Assembly (NCBI RefSeq): GCF_000688475.1
Contig: NZ_JIAN01000005.1
Span: forward strand, 1,736,001-1,800,000
DNA length: 64,000 nucleotides
Source of the DNA: Cellulomonas sp. URHE0023
GTDB lineage: Bacteria > Actinomycetota > Actinomycetes > Actinomycetales > Cellulomonadaceae
Direction: 5' to 3'
Part shown: piece after piece, positions 1 to 8,866 of the stretch
Layout: each line of letters begins with the position of its first letter
How positions within the stretch are numbered: the stretch's first letter is position 1
The notes under the pieces: generated by a model
The model's database searches: none
What the model saw: the letters and a program-made list of their open reading frames with translations, nothing else
What the model was told of the DNA's origin: nothing
Made by a program: the position numbers and the translations under genes

Positions 1-224
1 AGTTCGAGCTGCTCGAGATGCTCCTGCGGAACGCCGGTCGTGTGCTGACGCGCGGCCAGCTCATCGACCGCATCTGGGGCTCGGACTACGTGGGTGACAC
101 CAAGACCCTCGACGTCCATGTGAAGCGGATCCGCGCCCGCATCGAGCTCGACCCCGGCAACCCGCTGCTCGTGCTCACGGTGCGCGGCCTCGGCTACAAG
201 CTCGCCGACGACGTCGACGACTGA
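1..224 (+). CDS. OmpR/PhoB-family response regulator, 3' end only
   Basis: Only the C-terminal DNA-binding winged helix is present; the reading frame enters at base 3 and stops at 222-224. Visible family features are the VLTRGQL segment, the recognition-helix region TKTLDVHVKRIR and the wing end VRGLGYKL. The GDTKTLDVHVKR wording is typical of RegX3/PhoP phosphate regulators (family knowledge). The gene sits 137 bases upstream of pstS, and a PHO-box-like repeat lies between them, so control of the pst operon is the likely job (inference). The receiver domain and any partner kinase lie outside the window, so RegX3 and PhoP cannot be told apart here. Confidence 0.85.
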   Translation, partial: FELLEMLLRNAGRVLTRGQLIDRIWGSDYVGDTKTLDVHVKRIRARIELDPGNPLLVLTVRGLGYKLADDVDD

Positions 225-253
225 GCCCCGGCGGCGAGTACTCGTCGGCCACC

Positions 254-275
254 GTTCACCCGGGGTTCACCCGAT
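254..275 (+). promoter_or_regulatory. PHO box: two 11-bp direct repeats
   Basis: Two adjacent 11-mers, GTTCACCCGGG (254-264) and GTTCACCCGAT (265-275), share the first nine bases. This matches the streptomycete PhoP direct-repeat unit G(G/T)TCAYYYR(G/C)G in sequence and 11-bp period. It lies 86 bases before the pstS start, where a phosphate-starvation activator would bind. Regulation is inferred. Confidence 0.8.
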
Positions 276-360
276 CCAGTCCGACCGGTCACGTGCGCTT
301 CCTACCGTCAACCTCGCCGCGCACACACCGGTGCGCACAGGATCGACAGGACGGACCACA

Positions 361-1479
361 GTGAAGCTTCCCCTCCTCGGCCGCATCGGGGCGGTTGCCC
401 TCGTCGGCACGCTCGCCCTCACGCTGTCGGCCTGCGGATCGGACAACGCCGTTGACTCCGACTCCTCTGCTGGAACCGGCTCCTCCGAGGCCCCCGCCTC
501 GACGCTGAGCGGCTCCCTGAACGGCGGTGGCTCCAGCGCGCAGGAGAAGGCGCAGCAGGCCTGGGTCGCCGGGTTCCAGACCGCGAACCCCAGCGTCACC
601 GTGAACTACACGACGTCCGACTCGGGCGCCGGCCGCAAGGGCTTCCTCGACGCCTCGCTCGACTTCGCCGGCTCGGACAGCGCGCTGAACGACGAGGAGC
701 TCGCGTCGTCGACGGAGCGTTGCTACGGCGGCGCCGGCATCGACGTGCCGGTCTACGTCAGCCCGATCGCCGTCGCGTTCAACATCGACGGCGTGACCGA
801 GCTCGACCTGTCGGCCGACGTCGTCGCCAAGATCTTCTCCGGCGCGATCACCACGTGGGACGACGCGGCGATCACCGCCCTCAACCCGGACGCCAAGCTG
901 TCCGGCCCGATCGTCGTCGTGCACCGCTCGGACGACTCGGGCACGTCCAAGAACTTCCAGGACTACCTGTCCAAGACCGCTCCTGACGTCTGGACGTACG
1001 AGGTCTCGAACACGTGGCCCGTGCAGGTCGGCCAGGGCGCCAACGGCACCTCGGGTGTCGTCCAGACCATCCAGGCCGCACCCGGAACCATCGGCTACGC
1101 GGACGCGTCGGCCGTCGGCTCGCTCGGCAAGGTCTCGCTCGGTGTCGGCACCGAGTTCAACGCGCCGACCGCCGAGGGTGCCGCAGCGACCGTGGACGCC
1201 TCGCCCCGCGACGACGCCCGCGCTGAGGGCGACGTCGTGATCAAGGTGGACCGCACCACCACGGCCGCGGGCGCCTACCCGGCGATCCTGGTGTCGTACC
1301 TGGTCGTCTGCAACACCTACGACACGCAGGACAAGGTCGACCTGATCAAGGGCTACGCGAGCTACGTGGCGAGCGCCGAGGGCCAGGAGAAGGCTGCTGG
1401 CGCGGCCGGCTCCGCCCCGATCTCGGAGACGCTGCGTACGGACGTCCTCGCCTCGATCGACGCGATCGCCGTCAAGTAG
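361..1479 (+). CDS. pstS: Phosphate ABC transporter substrate-binding lipoprotein PstS
   Basis: Periplasm-side phosphate-binding lipoprotein that delivers phosphate to PstCA. From GTG 361 it is 372 aa: a basic start, hydrophobic segment and lipobox LSAC with the lipidated cysteine at residue 25. The mature part has PstS hallmarks: GGGSSAQ near the N-terminus, a segment with DFAGSDSAL, and HRSDDSGTS, which belongs to the phosphate-binding loops. An ATG at 331 is in frame but would put ten extra residues before the signal peptide; GTG 361 is preferred with AGGACG at 348-353. First gene of pstSCAB, downstream of the PHO box. Confidence 0.96.
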   Translation: MKLPLLGRIGAVALVGTLALTLSACGSDNAVDSDSSAGTGSSEAPASTLSGSLNGGGSSAQEKAQQAWVAGFQTANPSVTVNYTTSDSGAGRKGFLDASLDFAGSDSALNDEELASSTERCYGGAGIDVPVYVSPIAVAFNIDGVTELDLSADVVAKIFSGAITTWDDAAITALNPDAKLSGPIVVVHRSDDSGTSKNFQDYLSKTAPDVWTYEVSNTWPVQVGQGANGTSGVVQTIQAAPGTIGYADASAVGSLGKVSLGVGTEFNAPTAEGAAATVDASPRDDARAEGDVVIKVDRTTTAAGAYPAILVSYLVVCNTYDTQDKVDLIKGYASYVASAEGQEKAAGAAGSAPISETLRTDVLASIDAIAVK

Positions 1480-1501
1480 TCGCCCAGATCGCACTCGTCA
1501 T

Positions 1502-1532
1502 CGTCCGGCGGCCGCTCAGCGGTCGCCGGACG
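1502..1532 (+). terminator. Stem-loop between pstS and pstC (probable attenuator)
   Basis: A 9-bp outer stem (1502-1510 with 1524-1532) encloses CCGC/GCGG closed by a TCA loop. No T-run follows. It lies between pstS and the pstC ribosome site (AGGAGA 1548-1553), so it may stabilise pstS mRNA or partly stop transcription, giving more binding protein than permease. This role is inferred. Confidence 0.6.
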
Positions 1533-1559
1533 GCGGCGCTCTAGGACAGGAGAGATCCG

Positions 1560-2561
1560 TTGGCCTCGCCCACGACAGCGATGACCCCCCCGGTCGCGCC
1601 GGTCCGCACGCCTCGACGCAGACGCACCATCGACCGTGGGCTCGACCGCGGGTTCCGCTACCTGGCGGTGTGGTCAGGGATCCTCATCCTCGCCGTCCTC
1701 GCCTCGGTCGCGATCTTCCTGGTGATCGAGGCGCTGCCCGCGCTGAAGAACCCGGACCTGGCCTCCGAGGTCCCCTGGATCCCGGCGGACGGCAACCTGT
1801 GGTCCGTGGTCGGACCCTTGATCTTCGGCACGGTGCTCGCTGCGATCGTCTCGCTGGCCCTCGCGGTGCCGGTTGCGGTCGGGGTCGCGCTGTTCATCTC
1901 GCACTACGCACCCCGCCGCATGGCGTCCGCACTGGGCTACGTGGTCGACCTGCTCGCCGCGATCCCGTCGGTCGTGTACGGCCTGTGGGGCGTCCTGGTG
2001 CTGGCGCCCAAGGTGCAGCCCGTGTGGCAGTTCGTCGTGGACTACTTCGGCTGGATCCCGCTGTTCGCGGGGGACGAGCACGGGAACGCGTCCAACCCGC
2101 CGCGCGTCCTCATGACCACCTCCCTGGTGCTCGCCGTGATGATCCTGCCGATCATCACCGCGGTCAGCCGCGAGGTGTTCCTGCAGACGCCGCGACTGCA
2201 CGAGGAGGCCGCGCTCGCGCTCGGTGCGACCCGCTGGGAGCTCGTCCAGATGGCCGTCCTGCCGTTCGGTCGCTCGGGCGTGACGTCTGCCGCGATGCTC
2301 GGCCTCGGCCGCGCGCTGGGCGAGACGATGGCCGTCCTGATGATCCTGTCGCCGGGACTGCTCTACTCGTTCAAGCTCCTGGTCGCGAGCCAGCAGCAGA
2401 CGATCGCCGGCAACATCGCGGCGAGGTTCAACGACGCGAACGACATCGGCCGCTCGACCCTCATCGCGACGGGCCTCGCCCTGTTCGTCATCACCGTGCT
2501 CGTCAACCTGGCGGCCCGCGCGATCATCGCGCGCAACAAGGACTTCTCGGGGGCGAACTGA
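1560..2561 (+). CDS. pstC: Phosphate ABC transporter permease PstC
   Basis: Inner-membrane channel subunit of the high-affinity phosphate importer, 333 aa. The start is TTG with AGGAGA six bases upstream. After about 35 hydrophilic residues come roughly six membrane helices. The ABC permease coupling loop reads EEAALALGATRWELV, with RALGETMAV downstream. It ends one base before the pstA ATG, so the two permeases are co-translated. Part of pstSCAB under the PHO box at 254-275. Family assignment is secure from sequence and context. Confidence 0.95.
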   Translation: MASPTTAMTPPVAPVRTPRRRRTIDRGLDRGFRYLAVWSGILILAVLASVAIFLVIEALPALKNPDLASEVPWIPADGNLWSVVGPLIFGTVLAAIVSLALAVPVAVGVALFISHYAPRRMASALGYVVDLLAAIPSVVYGLWGVLVLAPKVQPVWQFVVDYFGWIPLFAGDEHGNASNPPRVLMTTSLVLAVMILPIITAVSREVFLQTPRLHEEAALALGATRWELVQMAVLPFGRSGVTSAAMLGLGRALGETMAVLMILSPGLLYSFKLLVASQQQTIAGNIAARFNDANDIGRSTLIATGLALFVITVLVNLAARAIIARNKDFSGAN

Positions 2562-2562
2562 C

Positions 2563-3513
2563 ATGGCCACTGTGCAGCTGACGCCTGAGGCGTCCTCGCT
2601 ACGAGACGACCTGACGCGCGTCGACGGCGCGCGCCGTCGCAAGGACCGGTTCATGCAGTGGCTGATCTACGGCGCCTTCGGGCTCGCGATCATCCCGCTG
2701 GTCTCGCTCGTCTGGAGCGTCCTCGCCAACGGCCTCGCCCGGCTCGACCTGTACTTCCTCACGCACTCGATGCGCAACGTGTACGGCGGCATGGACGCCG
2801 GTGGCGTGTACCACGCACTGCTCGGCACGGTCCTGATCACGGTGATGACGGTGATCATCTCGGTGCCGATCGGCATCATCACCTCGATCTACCTCGTCGA
2901 GTACGGCAAGGGCGCGCTCGCCAGGGCCGTGACGTTCTTCGTGGACGTCATGACGGGCATCCCGTCGATCGTCGCTGGCCTGTTCGCGTTCTCGCTCTTC
3001 TACCTGGTCGTGGGTCCGCAGTCGATGAGCGGGCTGACCGGCGCCGTCGCGCTGTCGGTGCTCATGATCCCGGTGGTCATCCGGTCCACCGAGGAGATGC
3101 TGCGGCTCGTCCCCAACGAGCTGCGCGAGGCCTCGTTCGCGCTCGGTGTCCCGAAGTGGCTGACGATCATCCGCGTGGTTCTCCGCACGGCCGTCGCGGG
3201 CATCACGACCGGCGTGATGATCGCGATCGCCCGTGTCATCGGCGAGACCGCACCTCTGCTGATCACCGTCGGTGCGACGGACTCGATCAACCGCGACCCG
3301 TTCCACGGCAACATGATGACGCTCCCGGTGTACGTCTACCGGCAGTACGCGGCGGGCCTCGTGCCCTGCGCACCCGGGGCCGAGGACTGCATCCCGACGA
3401 TCAACTACGACCGGGCATGGAGCGCAGCACTCGTGCTGATCCTGTTCGTCATGCTGCTCAACCTTCTGGCGCGCGGCGTGAGCCGCTGGTTCGCGCCCAA
3501 GACCCGGGCATGA
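2563..3513 (+). CDS. pstA: Phosphate ABC transporter permease PstA
   Basis: Second channel subunit, 316 aa, with about six membrane helices after a 30-residue cytoplasmic start. Helix segments include the ones around residues 30-50 and 90-115. The coupling loop reads [15 protein letters not shown], and [10 protein letters not shown] follows, as is usual in PstA. Translation begins one base after the pstC stop. It pairs with PstC and is energised by PstB encoded 20 bases downstream. Confidence 0.95.
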   Translation: MATVQLTPEASSLRDDLTRVDGARRRKDRFMQWLIYGAFGLAIIPLVSLVWSVLANGLARLDLYFLTHSMRNVYGGMDAGGVYHALLGTVLITVMTVIISVPIGIITSIYLVEYGKGALARAVTFFVDVMTGIPSIVAGLFAFSLFYLVVGPQSMSGLTGAVALSVLMIPVVIRSTEEMLRLVPNELREASFALGVPKWLTIIRVVLRTAVAGITTGVMIAIARVIGETAPLLITVGATDSINRDPFHGNMMTLPVYVYRQYAAGLVPCAPGAEDCIPTINYDRAWSAALVLILFVMLLNLLARGVSRWFAPKTRA

Positions 3514-3533
3514 GCCCCACAAGGAGATCGACC

Positions 3534-4313
3534 ATGGCACAGCGCATCGACGTCAAGGACCTGAACATCTACTACAGCGACTTCCTCGCCGTGGCCGGCG
3601 TGGAGATGTCGGTGGAGCCCCGATCGGTGACCGCGTTCATCGGCCCGTCGGGCTGCGGGAAGTCGACCTTCCTGCGCACGCTCAACCGCATGCACGAGGT
3701 CATCCCGGGTGCCCACGTGCAGGGTTCGGTCGCGATGGACGGCATCGACCTGTACGGCGACGACGTCGACCCGGTCGCGGTGCGTCGCCAGGTGGGGATG
3801 GTGTTCCAGCGCCCCAACCCGTTCCCGACGATGTCGATCGCGGACAACGTGCTGGCCGGCATCAAGCTCAACAACAAGCGCATCTCGAAGGGTGACGCCG
3901 CTGACGTGGTCGAACGCTCGCTGCGCAGCGCGAACCTCTGGAACGAGGTCAAGGACCGCCTGAACCGGCCCGGCTCCGGGCTCTCCGGCGGTCAGCAGCA
4001 GCGTCTGTGCATCGCGCGCGCCATCGCGGTGAAGCCGCAGGTGCTCCTCATGGACGAGCCGTGCTCGGCACTGGACCCGATCTCGACGCTCGCCATCGAG
4101 GACCTCATCTCGGAGCTGAAGAACGACTACACGATTGTCATCGTCACGCACAACATGCAGCAGGCTGCGCGCGTGTCCGACCGGACCGCGTTCTTCAACC
4201 TCAAGGCGACCGGGCAGCCGGGCCGCCTGGTCGAGATCGACGAGACGTCCACGATCTTCTCCTCGCCTCGCGAGCAGGCCACGGAGGACTACATCTCGGG
4301 CCGCTTCGGCTGA
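3534..4313 (+). CDS. pstB: Phosphate ABC transporter ATPase PstB
   Basis: ATPase of the phosphate importer, 259 aa, the usual PstB length. Walker A is GPSGCGKST (residues 37-45), the signature is LSGGQQQR, and Walker B is VLLMDEP followed by CSALDP. The PstB-type stretch FQRPNPFP is present. ATG 3534 has a strong AAGGAG at 3521-3526; the same frame is open upstream inside pstA, but that extension has no family match. No phoU follows: the operon ends at a perfect hairpin at 4328-4363. Confidence 0.97.
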   Translation: MAQRIDVKDLNIYYSDFLAVAGVEMSVEPRSVTAFIGPSGCGKSTFLRTLNRMHEVIPGAHVQGSVAMDGIDLYGDDVDPVAVRRQVGMVFQRPNPFPTMSIADNVLAGIKLNNKRISKGDAADVVERSLRSANLWNEVKDRLNRPGSGLSGGQQQRLCIARAIAVKPQVLLMDEPCSALDPISTLAIEDLISELKNDYTIVIVTHNMQQAARVSDRTAFFNLKATGQPGRLVEIDETSTIFSSPREQATEDYISGRFG

Positions 4314-4327
4314 GCAGTCCTGACACG

Positions 4328-4363
4328 ACGAAGGGGCCGGTCCACGTGGACCGGCCCCTTCGT
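4328..4363. terminator. Bidirectional terminator between pstB and the lipoprotein gene
   Basis: A perfect 36-bp palindrome; the arms contain AAGGGGCCGGTCCAC and its complement. It lies between converging genes (pstB ends 4313, the lipoprotein gene ends 4371) and can serve both strands. Confidence 0.9.
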
Positions 4364-4370
4364 TGGTTCG

Positions 4371-4883
4371 TCAGCTCGTGGCGGACGGCACCGCGTCGGC
4401 GTACTCCGGCAGCGTCCCGTCGACCACGGGGACGTCGAGGCTGACGCTGCCCGCGTCCTTGGTCGCGACGGTCACCTCGACGACGGCGCCCGGGGGCTCG
4501 GGGACCGACTCGAAGACGATCTTCTCGTTCGTGTCGGAGTTGCCCCCGGGTGCGCCGAGCAGGACGGTCTGCCCGGGCGGGACGTTCACGGTCTGGTCGT
4601 CGCTCCCCAGGGTGACCGTGACGACCTGCCTGTCGTCGCCCGTGTTCTGGAGCGCACCGAGCAGCGCACCGGGCTCGTCCTTGGCCTCGGAGGCGACCAG
4701 GAAGTTGTGCGCTTTGATGTCGCCCACCTGGGCGCTGACGCCGTCGGAGGAGTTGTAGTCCTGCTCCGTGGTCATCTGGTTGGTGGCCGAGCAGCCCGCG
4801 AGCGTCAGGGCGGCTGCGAGACCGGCGACGGCGAGGCCGGTCGCTGGACGGAGCCGGCGGGTGCGGGGACGGGGCGAGGTCAC
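4371..4883 (-). CDS. LpqE-like lipoprotein
   Basis: 170-aa exported lipoprotein with lipobox LAGC (cysteine 31) after an arginine-rich start and hydrophobic segment. The mature domain is about 140 residues, beta-rich, with YNSSDGVSAQVGDI near its start. The start is GTG 4883 with AGGAG six bases upstream. In Mycobacterium tuberculosis lpqE lies beside carD, ispD, ispF, cysS and rlmB (established synteny), and this gene is divergent from carD in the same way, so LpqE is the best assignment. Its molecular role is not known to me; a copper-chaperone-like beta-sandwich is possible but unproven. Confidence 0.7.
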   Translation of the reverse strand: MTSPRPRTRRLRPATGLAVAGLAAALTLAGCSATNQMTTEQDYNSSDGVSAQVGDIKAHNFLVASEAKDEPGALLGALQNTGDDRQVVTVTLGSDDQTVNVPPGQTVLLGAPGGNSDTNEKIVFESVPEPPGAVVEVTVATKDAGSVSLDVPVVDGTLPEYADAVPSATS

Positions 4884-5073
4884 GGTGACTCCTGGGGGCG
4901 TCGGGCTGCGGTGCAGCGCCCATGGGCTCAGGCGGGTGGTGCGCCAAGCGTAGCCCGCGCCGACGGCCGCCGGCGCTGGGGCCGCCCTGCGAACGCGGCC
5001 GACGGCGGGCGCGTGACCTGCGGTGACGGGCCGCGGCGGCGGGCTACTGCCCGGTAGATGGGCATTTTTACCG

Positions 5074-5082
5074 TGATAAGAT
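5074..5082 (+). promoter_or_regulatory. Extended -10 element for carD
   Basis: TGATAAGAT fits the extended -10 pattern TGnTAnnnT and lies in a short AT-rich island unusual for this DNA. It is about 30 bases before the carD start. No good -35 is visible, as expected for an extended -10 promoter. Confidence 0.55.
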
Positions 5083-5110
5083 GACCCTCTGCGAAAGGGG
5101 ACACCTGCAG

Positions 5111-5593
5111 ATGACTTTCACTGTTGGGGAGACCGTTGTCTACCCGCACCACGGTGCGGCATTGATCGAAGAGATCAAGACCAGGACCATCCGCGGAGAG
5201 GACAAGCTCTACCTCAAGCTCAAGGTCGCTCAGGGAGATCTCACCATCGAGGTGCCCGCTGAGAACGTCGATCTGGTGGGCGTACGTGATGTTGTCGGGC
5301 AGGAAGGTCTGGACCGCGTGTTCGAGGTGCTCCGCGCCCCGTACACCGAGGAGCCGACCAACTGGTCCCGCCGCTACAAGGCAAACCTCGAGAAGCTCGC
5401 GTCGGGCGACGTCATCAAGGTGGCCGAGGTCGTCCGCGACCTGTCCCGCCGGGACGCCGACCGTGGCCTGTCCGCGGGCGAGAAGCGCATGCTCGCCAAG
5501 GCCCGTCAGATCCTCGTCTCGGAGCTCGCACTTGCCGAGCACACCGAGGAGGAGAAGGCCGAAGCGATCCTCGACGAGGTCCTGGCGTCCTGA
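5111..5593 (+). CDS. carD: CarD-family RNA polymerase-binding transcription factor
   Basis: 160-aa global regulator. The N-terminal RNAP-interaction domain (about residues 1-60, starting [15 protein letters not shown]) binds the beta subunit, and the helical C-terminal domain contacts the promoter bubble, stabilising open complexes, notably for rRNA (established for actinobacteria). [17 protein letters not shown] and the DLSRRD region are family hallmarks. An ATG at 5081 is in frame but lies in the promoter; ATG 5111 follows AAAGGGG at 5094-5100 and gives the standard N-terminus. It precedes ispD by six bases. Confidence 0.95.
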   Translation: MTFTVGETVVYPHHGAALIEEIKTRTIRGEDKLYLKLKVAQGDLTIEVPAENVDLVGVRDVVGQEGLDRVFEVLRAPYTEEPTNWSRRYKANLEKLASGDVIKVAEVVRDLSRRDADRGLSAGEKRMLAKARQILVSELALAEHTEEEKAEAILDEVLAS

Positions 5594-5599
5594 CGCCAG

Positions 5600-6328
5600 G
5601 TGACAGTCGCTGCTGTCCTGACTGCCGCCGGGAGCGGTAGCAGGTTGGGTCATTCCCTCCCGAAGGCACTGGTGTCGCTGGGGGGACAGTCGCTCGTCGC
5701 GCACGCCGCCCGGAACCTTCTGGCGGCGCGCACGGCGGGCGATCGGCATGTCCAGACGCTGGTGGTCACCGCACCCGCGGAGCACGTGGCTGCGGTGTCG
5801 GACGCGCTCGCGCACCTTGACGTGCTCGTCGTGCCGGGTGGCCCGACGCGTCAGGCCTCGGTCGCGGCCGGACTCGCAGCGCTGCGCTCCGCGCCGGGTT
5901 CCGAGGACATCTCCGTGGTCCTCGTGCACGACGCAGCGCGGCCGCTCGCGCCGCCGTCGCTGATCGCCCGGGTCGTCGACGCGGTGCTCTCCGGCCACCA
6001 CGCCGTCGTGCCCGGACTGCCGGTGACCGACACGGTCAAGCAGGTCGAGCCGGGCGGCCCGGTGGAGCTCGTGGTGGCGACGGTGCCGCGCGCAGACCTG
6101 CGGGCCGTGCAGACGCCCCAGGGATTCTCGTGGGAGCTGCTGAGCCGGGCGCACGCGACCTTCGCCGCGGACGCGGACCACGAGTCGAGCGCGGCGTCCG
6201 ACGATGCCGGCCTCGTCGAGCGACTCGGCGAGCGCGTCTGGGTCGTCGCAGGCGACGAACGCGCCGCCAAGATCACCACGCCGCGCGATCTCGCGGTGGC
6301 CACGCTGCTGCTGGAGGCTGACGGATGA
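5600..6328 (+). CDS. ispD: 2-C-methyl-D-erythritol 4-phosphate cytidylyltransferase IspD
   Basis: MEP-pathway enzyme joining CTP and methylerythritol phosphate, 242 aa. The nucleotide-binding loop is [11 protein letters not shown] followed by PKALV, and VHDAARP is the conserved cytidylyltransferase motif. The start is GTG 5600, six bases after the carD stop, with the end of carD supplying the upstream region. Its stop overlaps the ispF ATG in an ATGA, so IspD and IspF, which act two steps apart, are translationally coupled. Confidence 0.95.
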   Translation: MTVAAVLTAAGSGSRLGHSLPKALVSLGGQSLVAHAARNLLAARTAGDRHVQTLVVTAPAEHVAAVSDALAHLDVLVVPGGPTRQASVAAGLAALRSAPGSEDISVVLVHDAARPLAPPSLIARVVDAVLSGHHAVVPGLPVTDTVKQVEPGGPVELVVATVPRADLRAVQTPQGFSWELLSRAHATFAADADHESSAASDDAGLVERLGERVWVVAGDERAAKITTPRDLAVATLLLEADG

Positions 6329-6840
6329 GCACCGGACCTGCGTCGTCGGGCGGTCTGCCTCGCACCGGCATCGGGATCGACGTGCACGCCTACGCGGTGG
6401 ATCCGGCGCCCGACGCGGTGCTGCACCTCGCGGGTCTCGAGTGGCCCGGGGAGCGGCCGCTCGACGGTCACTCCGACGCCGACGTCGCGGCCCATGCCTG
6501 CGCGGACGCCCTCCTGTCCGCCGCGGGGCTGGGGGACCTCGGGTCGAACTTCGGGACGGCCGAGCCGCAGTGGGCCGGCGCGGCTGGTGCGGTCCTGCTC
6601 GCCGAGGCGGCGCGGCGGGTTCGGGATGCCGGGTTCGTCGTCGGGAACGTCGCCGTCCAGGTGATCGGGAACCGTCCCCGACTCGGTCAGCGCAGGGCAG
6701 AGGCCGAGTCGGCGCTCTCGTCGGCCGCGGGGGCGCCCGTGAGCGTGTCCGCGACGACGACCGACGGTCTCGGGCTGACCGGTCGCGGCGAGGGTGTTGC
6801 GGCGATCGCTACCGCGCTCGTCGTCGCGGTGTCGGGCTGA
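6325..6840 (+). CDS. ispF: 2-C-methyl-D-erythritol 2,4-cyclodiphosphate synthase IspF
   Basis: 171-aa MEP-pathway cyclase, a zinc-dependent trimer. Visible motifs are GIDVHAY (metal-binding Asp and His near residues 15-17), [17 protein letters not shown] (third metal ligand) and the C-terminal [14 protein letters not shown] loop. The last 154 bases overlap, on the opposite strand, the 3' end of the EamA-family gene. It couples to ispD by ATGA. In mycobacteria cysS follows directly; here about 7.9 kb intervenes. Confidence 0.95.
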   Translation: MSTGPASSGGLPRTGIGIDVHAYAVDPAPDAVLHLAGLEWPGERPLDGHSDADVAAHACADALLSAAGLGDLGSNFGTAEPQWAGAAGAVLLAEAARRVRDAGFVVGNVAVQVIGNRPRLGQRRAEAESALSSAAGAPVSVSATTTDGLGLTGRGEGVAAIATALVVAVSG

Positions 6841-7781
6841 GCCGAGGCCGTCGTCGCGACGACCACCCGACCGGTGGCTGTGGACCTGCCTGCCGGGCGG
6901 CGGGCGCGGGTGCTTCCGAGCAGGACGCCCGCGAGCACGAGTGAACCCCAGGCGAGCTCGGTCACGCTGGTGTGCTCCCGGAGCAGGAGCCAGGACGCGG
7001 CGATACCGACGACGGGGACGAGCATCGAGAACGGCGCGACCGTGCTCGACGGGTGCCGGCCCATCAGGCCGGTCCAGAGCATGCCGCCGCAGAGCGTCGC
7101 GATGAGGACGGTGTAAGCCAGGCCGGCGAGGGCGAGCAGGCCCTGCGTCGTCGTCAGGCCGGTGAACGAGTCGGCGATCTGCGCCGGACCCTCGACCGCC
7201 AGCGAGAGCGCGAGCATCGGCAGAGGCGGGATGACCGACATCCACAGCAGCAGCCGGATCGGCTCGTGCGGACTGGCCTGCATCGCCTTGCGGCTGCCCA
7301 GGTTGCCGATCGCCCAGCCGAGGCCGCCGGCCAGGGTCAGCAGCACGGGGACCAGCGTCGCGCCGCCGGCCAGACCCGCACGGTGCGCCGCGATCCCCCC
7401 GAGCCCCGCGACCGCGAGGAGGATGCCGAGACCTTGCCGGACGGTGAGCCGTTCGCGCAGGAAGGCCGCCGCGAGGACGACCGTGAAGGGTGCCGACGAC
7501 TGCAGGACCAGGGAGGCGAGCCCGGTCGGCATCCCGTTCGCCATCGCCAGGTAGAGGAACACGAACTGCAGGACGCCGAACCCCAGGCCGTAGAGCACGA
7601 TCCAGCGCCAGGGCGCGGAGGGCTTGGGGACCAGCAGCAGGGTCGGGACCGCGAGCAGCGCGAACCGCAGGGCGACGAGGAAGAACGGGGGGAACTGCTC
7701 GAGCGACAGGTGGATGGCGGTGAAGTTGAGCCCCCAGATGACGGCGACGAGCACGGCGAGCAGTCGGTCGCGGGAGGTCAT
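6687..7781 (-). CDS. EamA/DMT-family transporter
   Basis: Inner-membrane drug/metabolite exporter-type protein, 364 aa from ATG 7781 (GTG 7787 is an alternative). It has about ten membrane helices in two EamA repeats: the first begins [18 protein letters not shown], the second spans about residues 150-285. Substrate unknown. The last 65-70 residues are Ala/Thr/Pro-rich, and the final 51 are encoded antisense to the end of ispF; such a tail is unusual for the family and may be a read-through after loss of an earlier stop. The divergent LysR gene 73 bases away is its probable regulator. Confidence 0.85.
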   Translation of the reverse strand: MTSRDRLLAVLVAVIWGLNFTAIHLSLEQFPPFFLVALRFALLAVPTLLLVPKPSAPWRWIVLYGLGFGVLQFVFLYLAMANGMPTGLASLVLQSSAPFTVVLAAAFLRERLTVRQGLGILLAVAGLGGIAAHRAGLAGGATLVPVLLTLAGGLGWAIGNLGSRKAMQASPHEPIRLLLWMSVIPPLPMLALSLAVEGPAQIADSFTGLTTTQGLLALAGLAYTVLIATLCGGMLWTGLMGRHPSSTVAPFSMLVPVVGIAASWLLLREHTSVTELAWGSLVLAGVLLGSTRARRPAGRSTATGRVVVATTASAQPDTATTSAVAIAATPSPRPVSPRPSVVVADTLTGAPAADESADSASALR

Positions 7782-7839
7782 GGGCACGAGTGTGTTTCCG
7801 CGGCCTTCTACAGCACCAGCGCATGATTCTTATCCGACG

Positions 7840-7856
7840 ATGTAGCGTTCCTACAT
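7840..7856. promoter_or_regulatory. Inverted repeat over the LysR promoter and start
   Basis: ATGTAG (7840-7845) and CTACAT (7851-7856) form a perfect 6-bp inverted repeat with a 5-bp spacer. It covers a TAGCGT -10 box (7843-7848) and the ATG itself. It suits autoregulation by the LysR protein and control of the divergent EamA gene (inference). Confidence 0.5.
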
Positions 7857-8754
7857 GGACGCTCGCGCGCTCGAGACGCTCCGCACCATCGGGTCGCAGG
7901 GCGGGGTGACCGCCGCCGCAGCCGTCCTGCACCTGACGCCGTCCGCCGTCTCGCAGCAGGTTGCCGTGCTGCAGCGTGCTGCGGGAGTCCCCCTGACCGA
8001 GCGCGTGGGCCGCGGCCTGCGGCTCACGCCCGCCGGGGAGGCGCTGGCCGCGGCTGCTGTCGACGTCGCTGTGGCGCTGGAGCGTGCTCAGGCCGCGTGT
8101 GACGCCTTTCTCGAGCGCCCGGTGGGCATCGTGCGGGTCTCCGCGTTCCAGAGCGGTGCGGAGCTGCTCCTGCCCGGCCTGATGACGCGCGTCGGGCGCC
8201 TGGACGGGATCACGCTCGAGTGCACGGATGAGGACGTCGCGCAGGAGGACTTCGCCGCTCTGACCGACCGGATCGATATCGTCGTCGCCCACCGGCCCGA
8301 AGACGCGCCCGACTGGTCAGGGGTGAGGGTGTTCCCGCTCCTGCGCGAGCCGCTCGACGTCGCCGTGCCGCTCGACCATCCCCTCGCGTCACGGGCCGCC
8401 GTCCACCCGTCCGACCTCACCGACGCGTCCTGGATCTCCGTCCGGGAGGGCTTCCCGATCGCCTCGCTCGTCGCCGAGGTCGCCGCCAGGTCCGGCGCCG
8501 CACCGCGCATCGTGCACCGGGTCAACGACTTCCACGTGATCGAGGCGCTGGTCGGTGCCGGCCACGGCATCTCCCTGCTGCCGCGGTACACGTTCGGCGG
8601 GAGCGCCCGGATCCGGCTCGTGCCGCTCGAAGGCGTCCGCGCAGGTCGCCGGATCGACGCGCTGCTTCGCCGCGACCGTGCGGAACGCCTGGTCGTCCGC
8701 AGGGTCCTGCACGAGCTGGAGTCCCTGGCCCTCGAGATCGCCCCACCGACCTGA
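7855..8754 (+). CDS. LysR-family transcriptional regulator
   Basis: 299-aa regulator. The N-terminal winged helix (residues 1-60) has the LysR pattern with TAAAAVLHLTPSAVSQQVAVLQ as its helix-turn-helix; the remainder is a two-lobed effector-binding domain. No ribosome site precedes the ATG; TAGCGT at 7843-7848 lies six bases upstream, so the mRNA is probably leaderless. It is divergent from the EamA exporter, a common regulator-target arrangement. The effector is unknown. Confidence 0.9.
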   Translation: MDARALETLRTIGSQGGVTAAAAVLHLTPSAVSQQVAVLQRAAGVPLTERVGRGLRLTPAGEALAAAAVDVAVALERAQAACDAFLERPVGIVRVSAFQSGAELLLPGLMTRVGRLDGITLECTDEDVAQEDFAALTDRIDIVVAHRPEDAPDWSGVRVFPLLREPLDVAVPLDHPLASRAAVHPSDLTDASWISVREGFPIASLVAEVAARSGAAPRIVHRVNDFHVIEALVGAGHGISLLPRYTFGGSARIRLVPLEGVRAGRRIDALLRRDRAERLVVRRVLHELESLALEIAPPT

Positions 8755-8866
8755 CCGGCGTCGTTCAGCCGCGTCCGGCCTGTTCTCGTGTCCCGGACCG
8801 ACGTGCGTTCGACGCTGTCCGAGTTGGGGGCTGGCATCCCATTTCGCCAGCCGGTACGGTCCTGCC

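Noticed and set aside
2658..3533. N-terminal extension of PstB by 292 codons
   Set aside because: It is the shifted frame of pstA; the strong AAGGAG before ATG 3534 and PstB length settle the start.
5851..8292. 813-codon minus-strand frame over ispD, ispF and the EamA gene
   Set aside because: It overlaps three well-supported genes and shows no domain features.
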